Assembly (NCBI GenBank): GCA_028873155.1
Contig: JAGWML010000106.1
Coordinates: forward strand, 1 to 10,047
DNA length: 10,047 nt
Direction of reading: 5' to 3'
DNA from: Acidobacteriota bacterium
GTDB taxonomy: Bacteria > Acidobacteriota > Terriglobia > Terriglobales > Acidobacteriaceae
The notes below the pieces were generated by a model. It was not told the DNA's origin. It saw nothing but the letters and a program-made list of their open reading frames with translations, and did not search any database. The position numbers and the translations under genes were made by a program. Numbering within the stretch: position 1 is the stretch's first letter; each line of letters begins with the position of its first letter. Positions 1 through 6,214 of this stretch are shown here, one piece after another.

Positions 1-163
1 AGGATTTGTGAGAGCGTGCCGAGAAACAGGAATCGAGATTGTTGAAGTCGATAGGGATTCAAAAGACCCGCAACCCGGTAGACCCGATGGACAGGATAGA
101 ATCCAGTTGAAATTTCCGGGCGGACAAGTGATTGATTTGTTCTTCCCCAAGGGCAAAAAGTAA
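1..163 (+). CDS. 3' end of an unidentified protein (partial)
   Basis: An open frame entering from the left edge (codons in phase with base 2) ends at TAA 161-163 and gives 53 residues of a C-terminus. The tail is mixed charged and hydrophobic, ending QVIDLFFPKGKK, with an amphipathic strand-like stretch just before a lysine-rich end. No domain can be named from so short a piece. The reading is supported by ordinary codon use and by the fact that the REP-type repeats begin only about 15 bp after its stop, as they do after other genes here. It could be a chance open frame, but the composition looks protein-like. The rest of the gene lies outside the window. Confidence 0.5.
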   Translation, partial: GFVRACRETGIEIVEVDRDSKDPQPGRPDGQDRIQLKFPGGQVIDLFFPKGKK

Positions 164-177
164 GAACCTATTTCTTG

Positions 178-195
178 CGGGTGCCCCACCCATCC
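178..195 (-). repeat. Truncated REP-frame arm
   Basis: The segment reads GGTGCCCCACCCATCC, the inverted right arm (GGATGGGGCACC-like) of the palindrome family seen throughout the window. Its other arm is missing or fused to the next copy. It marks the left edge of the RAYT-associated repeat cluster. Confidence 0.5.
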
Positions 196-276
196 AAGTT
201 TTCCTTTCCCAGTCACAGAACTGGGTGCCCCATTCATGGCGGCTGCCGCAGGCGGGCGACATGGGTGGGTGAGCAC
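193..276 (-). repeat. REP-bearing repeat, inverted copy left of the RAYT gene
   Basis: Read on the minus strand this is a diverged copy of the 91-bp unit found twice at 860-1041. It has the same order of parts: a pyrimidine-rich stretch, a small hairpin (CCCAGT at 208-213 pairing with ACTGGG at 220-225), then GGTGCCCC, the core-A palindrome arms around 231-262, and GGGTGGG. It lies 13 bp past the stop of the RAYT gene and is inverted relative to the two copies upstream of that gene, the arrangement usual for RAYT genes and their cognate REPs. It has several substitutions, including in the palindrome stem, so it is probably older or decaying. Confidence 0.8.
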
Positions 277-288
277 GGACTCTCGGGT

Positions 289-837
289 TCATGGGGATGC
301 TTTCGCTGCTCTGCTGTCCAGCGAAGAAATTGCACGGAGTTGACCTCCTCTTCGTTGTGCGGTCCAGCGGGACTCGATTTCGACAGTGCCGACGGCGCCG
401 GTGGCGTGATGGAGAAAGCTGGACCACCGCCAATCCTGCGGCTGCGCGACCAGGCCACGCTGCACAGGGTTCTGGTGCATGTAGTGCAGCTTTTCTTCGG
501 TTGTTCCTTCGCTCCACACGTTGAAGTCGTAGTAGCGGCGCTGCCAGAAGTGTGGTTCGTCGGGCCGCTTGAGCTTCTTGGACGTTTCCTGCTTGAGAGC
601 CTGAATCGCGGCGGACAGAGAGCCAAGGCAAGGCTCGCTGACGAGCAGATGCACGTGCTCGGGCATGAGGACGTAGCCGGCGACGACCAGCTTGTGCGTT
701 TGACGAACGCGTTCGAGCGCCTGCTCCATGAGGCTGTAGCCGTTGCGATGAGCGAGCAGGGGTTGCCTTTTGTAGCAGCTGAACGTGAGGAAGTGAAACT
801 GGCCTGAGTTCTGGTAGCGGATGAGGCCCTTGGGCAT
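289..837 (-). CDS. REP-associated tyrosine transposase (RAYT), Y1/HUH family
   Basis: This 182-residue protein belongs to the IS200/IS605-like Y1 transposases of the RAYT branch, single-strand DNA endonucleases thought to recognise and mobilise REP hairpins. It shows the expected order of motifs: an N-terminal HFLTF strand (15-19), the metal-binding HUH motif within MPEHVHLLV (His61 and His63), a FWQRRYYDF segment carrying the likely catalytic tyrosine (Tyr102 or Tyr103), and the C-terminal signature HQNPVQRGLV followed by DWRWSSF (121-141). The length fits a complete RAYT. The chosen start is the ATG just before the PKGLIRYQNSG segment; the open frame continues upstream only because the flanking repeats lack stops, and no Shine-Dalgarno sequence is visible. 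The gene lies between inverted copies of a REP-bearing repeat, as is typical. All motifs look intact, so it may be active. Confidence 0.92.
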   Translation of the reverse strand: MPKGLIRYQNSGQFHFLTFSCYKRQPLLAHRNGYSLMEQALERVRQTHKLVVAGYVLMPEHVHLLVSEPCLGSLSAAIQALKQETSKKLKRPDEPHFWQRRYYDFNVWSEGTTEEKLHYMHQNPVQRGLVAQPQDWRWSSFLHHATGAVGTVEIESRWTAQRRGGQLRAISSLDSRAAKASP

Positions 838-859
838 GTCGAAAGCAGTGTAACGCAGG

Positions 860-950
860 TTTGTGGTCTCCCACCCATGTCGCCCGCCTGTGGCGGACGC
901 CATGGATGGGGCACCCGGAGTTGTGGCTGGGAAGGAGAAGGGCTTTGGGG
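860..950 (+). repeat. 91-bp REP-bearing unit, tandem copy 1 (core A)
   Basis: The first of two adjacent direct copies upstream of the RAYT gene. It starts TTTGTGGTCTCCCACCC, runs through a palindrome with arms around ATGTCGCCCGCC and GGCGGACGCCAT separated by TGT, and continues GGATGGGGCACCC plus a purine-rich tail. It differs from the next copy at only two bases (TCT versus ATT at the eighth to tenth positions). The near-identity suggests recent duplication or gene conversion. There is no stop codon in any of the six frames. Confidence 0.9.
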
Positions 951-1041
951 TTTGTGGATTCCCACCCATGTCGCCCGCCTGTGGCGGACGCCATGGATGG
1001 GGCACCCGGAGTTGTGGCTGGGAAGGAGAAGGGCTTTGGGG
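951..1041 (+). repeat. 91-bp REP-bearing unit, tandem copy 2 (core A)
   Basis: The second direct copy, with exactly the same 91-bp period and identical to copy 1 apart from two bases in the frame. The period is not a multiple of three, so adjoining copies are read in different frames and every frame stays open. Confidence 0.9.
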
Positions 1042-1080
1042 TTTGTGGTCTCCCACCCAGGGTTTAGGGCTGGGGGTGCC
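1042..1080 (+). repeat. Palindrome with shared frame and short core (core E)
   Basis: A third start of the unit (TTTGTGGTCTCCCACCC) runs not into core A but into a shorter hairpin: CACCCAG at 1054-1060 pairs with CTGGGGGTG at 1070-1078, with a two-base bulge, around a 9-base loop. It ends with GGTGCC. It lies 7 bp past the stop of the permease gene, so it could protect or end that transcript. Confidence 0.65.
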
Positions 1081-1084
1081 TGTT

Positions 1085-2404
1085 TTAGTCGAAGCGGGTT
1101 TTGGACCAGAGGGCCCAGGCGCAGAGGGTGGCGGTGACGACTAGGGCGGCGGTGAGGATGGCGGTCCAGGTGAGGTTCATGGGGAGTGCGGGGACGCGGG
1201 CTTGCAGGCCGAGACCGACGAAGACGCCGAGGGCGCAGGCGAGGATGAGGTAGTCCCACCAGGCGCGGGAGGGGTTGCCGCTGGCGCTGGCGCTGGCGGT
1301 GCCGGTGTAGGCCTGGAGGACGCGGTCGTAGTCGAGGCGGTAGCGCGTGCACTCGCGCTGGAGCGCGGCGTTGGTGGAGGCGTGCTCGCGCTCGGTGGCG
1401 ATGGCCGTGCTGACGGCGAGCGCGCCGAGGATCATGACGACCGAACCGATGACAACCAGCATGCGGTGGGTGGCGTTGGCGTGTGCCAGTTCGCCGAAGA
1501 CGAGCGCGCCCCAGGCGAGTCCCCACATCTGATTGGTGTTGGAGAGCGGGATGCCGCGGCCGATGCCGATGTACTTGGTGGCGTATTGCTGGAAGATGTC
1601 GCCGATGACCCAGACGAAGCCGCCGAGGAAGAGCCAGAAGATTATTTTTCTGGTTTCGGAGGAGTGCATCAGCAGGTGCACTGAGCTGGGGTCGAGCGTG
1701 AAGGCGAGGACGAGGACGGTGGCGAGTTCGCCGACTGTGAAGACGGTGACGAAGGAGAGCGGATTCATGCCGCTGACGTAGGCCTTGCGGTAGGGGATGT
1801 ACATGGTGCCCCAGACGAGGCTTGCTCCGGCTGCGGCGAGGATGCCGCCGATGGCACTGCCGGAGTGGGGGCCGGCGCTGTGGATGGTGCTGAAGCCGAG
1901 CAGGATGGCGGCGGCAACGATGGCTGTTGCTCCGAGGACAACCTTGGCGGTGTTGCGGGGGCTGGCGCCTTTGAGCTCGCCGAAGAGCAGGCGGGCCCAG
2001 AGGATGCCGACGAGGGAGTTGGTGTTCCAGAGAGGAAAGGCGATGGCGAGGCCGACGTCGCGGATGGCGAAGACGGTGAGGGTGTTGGCGACGGCCCAGA
2101 GCATGCCGGCGAGGATGGCGGTGGGGATGAGGTGCTTGTTCGCGGCGAGGTCGGCGAAGACCTGGCGCGTGCCTTTGAACAGCGTGGGGAGCGTCCAGCG
2201 GGCGGTGAAGACGCCGGCGACCATGCAGAGCGAGATGGCGTAAGGCGAGAGGCCGGAGTTGACGAGCTTGGTGGGAGCTTCGGCGGCGCCGAGCCATGCC
2301 CCCGCGCAGAGACCGCAGAGCACGCCAATGCCGTGGACGGAGCGAAAGCCGGCCGCGACGTCGTTGCGGGATGTGGCGCGCGAGGACGCGTTGGCGTTGG
2401 GCAT
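1085..2404 (-). CDS. DMT-superfamily permease (GRP/sugar-transporter-like)
   Basis: A 439-residue polytopic inner-membrane protein. It carries a duplicated signature typical of drug/metabolite-superfamily permeases: FPLWNTNSLVGILW...FGE near residues 123-143 and IPLSNTNQMWGLAW...FGE near 285-305, showing two homologous halves. About ten hydrophobic segments are visible, the last ones after a hydrophilic stretch at 336-382 that is richer in charged residues and lies outside the core. The pattern is closest to glucose/ribose porter (GRP) or ureide-permease-like members, so a sugar or small polar nitrogen compound is the likely substrate; the exact solute cannot be read. The start is set by the ATG that overlaps the stop of a 34-codon upstream ORF (TGATG); the in-frame extension upstream is proline/arginine-rich and runs into a repeat, so it is rejected. 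Confidence 0.86.
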   Translation of the reverse strand: MPNANASSRATSRNDVAAGFRSVHGIGVLCGLCAGAWLGAAEAPTKLVNSGLSPYAISLCMVAGVFTARWTLPTLFKGTRQVFADLAANKHLIPTAILAGMLWAVANTLTVFAIRDVGLAIAFPLWNTNSLVGILWARLLFGELKGASPRNTAKVVLGATAIVAAAILLGFSTIHSAGPHSGSAIGGILAAAGASLVWGTMYIPYRKAYVSGMNPLSFVTVFTVGELATVLVLAFTLDPSSVHLLMHSSETRKIIFWLFLGGFVWVIGDIFQQYATKYIGIGRGIPLSNTNQMWGLAWGALVFGELAHANATHRMLVVIGSVVMILGALAVSTAIATEREHASTNAALQRECTRYRLDYDRVLQAYTGTASASASGNPSRAWWDYLILACALGVFVGLGLQARVPALPMNLTWTAILTAALVVTATLCAWALWSKTRFD

Positions 2405-2508
2405 CAATGGAGTGTGATGAGGAGCGCGACACCGAGACAGAAGACGACGAGCGGGATGAGGAAGTGACTGTCGGTGAGGATGGCTCCGGATTGGTTGAGG
2501 AGTTTCAT
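2404..2508 (-). CDS. Small single-TM protein coupled to the permease (34 aa)
   Basis: A short ORF encoding MKLLNQSGAILTDSHFLIP followed by a hydrophobic segment (about residues 16-33, rich in Leu, Val, Ile and Phe) and ending TLH. Its TGA shares one base with the ATG of the permease (TGATG), the classic layout for translational coupling. Known small membrane partners of transporters make a subunit or regulator role possible, and it could instead act only as a leader ORF that feeds ribosomes to the permease start. No Shine-Dalgarno sequence is seen before its own ATG, and I do not recognise a family. Confidence 0.5.
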   Translation of the reverse strand: MKLLNQSGAILTDSHFLIPLVVFCLGVALLITLH

Positions 2509-2578
2509 GGGTGCGGGATGGGTTGGGACAACCGTAAAGATGGGGCGGGGTGGGTGTCAAGGCGGGATGGGATGGAGG

Positions 2579-2632
2579 TTGTGGGTTCCCACCCTGTCCT
2601 TCGCTGGCGCGAAGGACAAGGGTGGGGCAACC
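2579..2632 (+). repeat. REP-frame palindrome with core C
   Basis: Frame TTGTGGGTTCCCACCC, then a long nearly perfect hairpin: the 17-base arm at 2588-2604 pairs with 2609-2626 (only a one-base bulge) around the tetraloop TGGC, and then GGGGCAACC. The core (GTCCTTCGC/GCGAAGGAC) is unrelated to core A although the frame is the same. It lies between the dehydrogenase stop and the small TM ORF. Confidence 0.8.
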
Positions 2633-2643
2633 GCGCAGGGGGA

Positions 2644-2682
2644 TTTGTGGAATCCCAGGTCTCAGAAGCGAGACCGGGGGCA
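2644..2682 (+). repeat. REP-frame palindrome with core B
   Basis: Frame TTTGTGGAATCCCA, then CCCAGGTCTC at 2654-2663 pairing with GAGACCGGGG at 2670-2679 (one mismatch), loop AGAAGC, then GGCAC. It starts about 20 bp past the stop of the dehydrogenase gene on the minus strand, so it would form a hairpin in that transcript's 3' end. No U tract follows, so it is not a clear intrinsic terminator. Confidence 0.8.
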
Positions 2683-2703
2683 CGTGATTGTTGCCGGGGG
2701 GAA

Positions 2704-3750
2704 CTACTTGAGGGAGCTCATGTCGATGACGAAGCGGTATTTTACGTCCTGCTTGAGCATGCGCTCGAAGGCTTCGTTGATTTTCTGGATGGGGATGACT
2801 TCGACTTCGGAGGTGATGTTGTGGTGGCCGCAGTAGTCGAGCATCTGCTGGGTTTCTTCCATGCCGCCAATCATGGAGCCGGCGATGGAGCGGCGGCCGG
2901 TGATGAGGTTGAAGGGCGCGAAGGCGGGCGGCTTTTCGGGCAGGCCGACGAGGGTGAGGGTGCCGTCCTGGCGGAGCAGGGGCAGGTAGTCGTCGAGGGC
3001 GTGGGGCGCGGAGACGCAGTCGAGGATGAAGTCGAAGGAGGCGGCGTGGGCCTTCATCTGCGCGGGGTCTTTGCTGAGCACGACTTCATTGGCGCCGAGA
3101 CGGAGGGCGTCTTCGCGCTTGCGGTCGTTGGTGGTGAACTGGACGACATGTGCGCCGAAGCTGTGCGCGAACTTGAGGGCCATGTGGCCCAGTCCGCCGA
3201 GGCCGATGATGCCGACCTTCTTGCCGGGGCCGGTATTCCAGTGGCGCAGGGGCGAGTAAGTGGTAATGCCAGCGCACAAGAGCGGCGCGACGGCGGCGAG
3301 GTTGAGATTGGCGGGGACGGTGTGGGCGAAGCGCTCGTCGACGACGTAGTTGCTGGAGTAGCCGCCCATGGTGATGGAGCCGTCGACGCGGTCTTTGGCG
3401 GCGTAGGTGAGCGTGGCGCCCTCGTGGCAGAAGTGCTCTTCGCTGTTGTTGCAGGAGGGGCAGTTGCGGCAGGAGTCGACGATGACGCCGACGGCGGCGG
3501 TGTCGCCGGCCTTGAATTTAGTGACGGACTTGCCGGTGGCGGTGACGCGGCCGACGATCTCATGGCCGGGCACCATGGGGTAGATGGCGTTGCCCCACTC
3601 GTTGCGCGCCATGTGGAGATCGGAGTGGCAGACGCCACAGTAGAGGATGTCGACGACGATCTCGGTCGGTCCGGGCTCGCGGCGGGAGAATGCGAATGGG
3701 GCGAGCGGGGATTGTGCGCTGTGTGCTGCGTAACCTTTGGATGCGGGCAT
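2704..3750 (-). CDS. Zinc-dependent NAD(P)H alcohol dehydrogenase (CAD/YahK type)
   Basis: A 348-residue medium-chain dehydrogenase that interconverts alcohols and aldehydes, of the broad-specificity cinnamyl-alcohol-dehydrogenase/YahK subgroup, normally NADP(H)-linked and cytoplasmic. Seen in the sequence: catalytic zinc ligands Cys41 (in CGVCHSD), His63 (in PGHE) and Cys159 (in LLCAG); the structural zinc lobe Cys94, Cys97, Cys100 and Cys108; and the Rossmann motif GLGGLG at 183-188, followed by TTNDRKR after the second strand, which lacks the acidic residue usual for NAD and so favours NADP. Length is normal for the family. The start is supported by AGGAAG seven bases upstream. A gap of about 127 bp separates it from prmC, so it probably has its own promoter. 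The natural substrate is unknown; aldehyde detoxification is plausible. Confidence 0.95.
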   Translation of the reverse strand: MPASKGYAAHSAQSPLAPFAFSRREPGPTEIVVDILYCGVCHSDLHMARNEWGNAIYPMVPGHEIVGRVTATGKSVTKFKAGDTAAVGVIVDSCRNCPSCNNSEEHFCHEGATLTYAAKDRVDGSITMGGYSSNYVVDERFAHTVPANLNLAAVAPLLCAGITTYSPLRHWNTGPGKKVGIIGLGGLGHMALKFAHSFGAHVVQFTTNDRKREDALRLGANEVVLSKDPAQMKAHAASFDFILDCVSAPHALDDYLPLLRQDGTLTLVGLPEKPPAFAPFNLITGRRSIAGSMIGGMEETQQMLDYCGHHNITSEVEVIPIQKINEAFERMLKQDVKYRFVIDMSSLK

Positions 3751-3877
3751 GAAAAGACTTCCTTTCAAGGGAAAGTTTATCGCGGTGGAGGGTGAGGGTT
3801 CTGGCTTGGAGCGCGCTCGAATGGGCGATTTTTTCGAGATTTTTCGTTGGATTGAATGAGGGTCGATTGGATGGGCG

Positions 3878-4905
3878 TCAGGGATGAGCTGCGGCGACGA
3901 CGCGGGGAATGCCCTGGAGGTCGGGCGTGGTGGTGATGCGATGAAAACCGGCGGCGGCGCAGAGGGCGGGGACGGATTCGGACTGGCCGTAGCCGATTTC
4001 GAGGAGGAGCCAGCCGCCTGGGACGAGTGCGGCGAAGGCGGCGGGGATGAGGCGGCTGTAGACGGCGAGGCCGTCGGGGCCGGCGAAGAGCGCGGCGTGG
4101 GGTTCGAAGTCGCGGACTTCGGGGTCGAGGGTGGGGAGGTCGGCTTCGGCGACGTAGGGCGGGTTGGAGACGATGAGGTCGAAATGGTCGCTGGCGACGG
4201 GGGCGAGGAGATCGCCTGGGAGGAAGCGGATTCGTTCGGCGACGTGGTTGCGCTCGGCGTTTTCGCGTGCGATGGACAGCGCGGCGGGTGAGACGTCGGT
4301 GGCGGTGACGCGAGCGTGCGGCAGGTGGTGAGCGAGGGCGATGGCGATGGCGCCGGAGCCGGTGCCGATGTCGAGGATGCTTCCGCTCCAGGAGCCGAGG
4401 GTGTTGGTTTCCCACCCTTGACCCAAAGTGCGGGCCAAGGATGGGGCACGCTTTGACGTGCTGGAAGATGTGGTTTCCCACCCATGTCGCCCGCCTGCTG
4501 CGGACTCCATGGATGGGGCACCCGGGGGTTGTGTGCTTTCCCAGGTCTCAGAATCGAGACCTGGGGCACCCATGTTCCTGGCCAACTCAAGGGCTTTCTC
4601 GACGAGGTGTTCGGTTTCGGGGCGGGGGATGAGGACGTCGCGCGTGACGTGGAAGGGCAGGCCGTAGAATTCGCACGTGCCTGTGATGTATTGGATGGGC
4701 TCGCCGGTGAGGCGGCGCTGGAGGAGCGCGGCGTATTGTGTGGCGGTGCAGCCGCCGAAGGGGTCGGCGGCGTGGGTGAGGAGCCAGGCGCGGTTTTTGC
4801 CGGTGAGGTGGAGCAGGAGCGCTTCGGCGTCGAGGCGGGCGCGGACGGGATGCGAGCCTGCGCGCAACTGCTCTTCGGCGTACTGGAGCGCCTCGCGCAG
4901 GGTCA

Positions 4906-4906
<1 letters not shown>
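3878..4906 (-). CDS. prmC: Release factor glutamine methyltransferase PrmC with an in-frame palindrome insertion
   Basis: PrmC (HemK) uses S-adenosylmethionine to methylate the glutamine of the GGQ motif in release factors. The N-terminal helical domain (1-95), the linker motif LIPRPETE (92-99), SAM motif I DIGTGSG (179-185) and the catalytic NPPY (248-251) are all present. The protein has 342 residues against about 280 usually. The excess lies at about residues 111-174, between the PETE helix and motif I, and is encoded by three REP-frame palindromes at 4407-4571 read without a stop. The segment is low in hydrophobic residues and rich in Gly, Ser, Thr and Pro, as expected of a flexible loop. 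The ATG overlaps the prfA stop (TGATG), so it is probably translationally coupled. The gene is likely functional because both flanking parts are intact and in frame. Confidence 0.95.
4407..4450 (+). repeat. prmC: REP-frame palindrome with core D inside prmC
   Basis: Frame GGTTTCCCACC, then CCTTGACCC pairing with GGGCCAAGG across AAAGTGC (one mismatch), with outer CCCA/TGGGG pairs, and then GGCACG. It is the first of three elements in a row inside the coding region and lies on the strand opposite to the gene. Confidence 0.7.
4474..4523 (+). repeat. prmC: REP-frame palindrome with core A inside prmC
   Basis: TTTCCCACCCATGTCGCCCG and the matching arm GCGGACTCCATGGATGGGG, then CACCC. This is the same core as the two tandem units by the RAYT gene, but without their 3' purine-rich tail and with small differences (CTGCTGCGG, ACTCC). 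A link to the RAYT at 289-837 is therefore plausible. Confidence 0.85.
4537..4571 (+). repeat. prmC: REP-frame palindrome with core B inside prmC
   Basis: CCCAGGTCTC at 4540-4549 pairs perfectly over 10 bp with GAGACCTGGG at 4556-4565 around AGAATC, followed by GCACCC. It matches the elements at 2644 and 8602 almost base for base. Confidence 0.85.
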
Positions 4907-5979
<1,073 letters not shown>

Positions 5980-6105
5980 GCGGTGCCCCTCCAGGGGTTC
6001 AGGTTTTGGAGTAGAGATGTCGAGAAAAAAGAGCGCAGAAACAGGTGTGCGGCGGGCGCCGCTAGAGGAGGGCCGAGATGGGGTGGTGCAGGCTCATCTG
6101 CAATG

Positions 6106-6134
6106 ATTTTATCGCGAAAAGAGCGCAGGCCCAA
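6106..6134 (-). promoter_or_regulatory. Candidate sigma70-type promoter for prfA-prmC
   Basis: On the minus strand TTGGGC (6129-6134) and TAAAAT (6106-6111) are separated by exactly 17 bp, matching -35 TTGACA in four of six positions and -10 TATAAT in five of six. Transcription would start near 6099, giving a leader of about 120 nt before prfA. Confidence 0.5.
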
Positions 6135-6135
6135 G

Positions 6136-6156
6136 CGGCACGTTGTGCCGTATGAT
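6136..6156 (+). promoter_or_regulatory. Operator-like inverted repeat next to a -10 box for the GH1 gene
   Basis: CGGCAC, GTT, GTGCCG (6136-6150) is a perfect 6-3-6 inverted repeat directly followed by TATGAT (6151-6156), a near-consensus -10 box on the plus strand. It also abuts the -35 box of the divergent prfA promoter. No good -35 box is seen for the plus-strand promoter, which would fit one needing an activator. The bound protein is unknown. Confidence 0.4.
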
Positions 6157-6214
6157 GGTCGGCGACCTGAGGCGGCCATTCGGCAGGGCGCAAAAGAAGA
6201 GCGAGGAGACTGGG

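Noticed and set aside
838..1056. N-terminal extension of the RAYT gene by 73 codons
   Set aside because: The extension is a translation of the tandem repeats in two shifting frames; RAYT similarity begins at the PKGLIRYQNSG segment.
860..1080. The regular repeats looked at first like a CRISPR array
   Set aside because: The copies are adjacent with no unique spacers, the unit is 91 bp and mostly palindromic, and no cas gene is present.
234..2432. A 732-codon minus-strand open frame across the RAYT and permease region
   Set aside because: Its sequence is arginine/proline/histidine-rich and has no motifs; it is the out-of-frame shadow of the permease and RAYT kept open by high G+C and stop-free repeats.
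2296..3795. A 499-codon plus-strand open frame opposite the dehydrogenase
   Set aside because: Extremely rich in Gly, Asp, Val and Ala, as expected for the antisense of a high-G+C gene; the minus-strand dehydrogenase has all its zinc and cofactor motifs.
6143..6214. An earlier ATG for the GH1 gene
   Set aside because: It falls on the inverted repeat and -10 box and would bury the Tat signal about 40 residues inside the protein.
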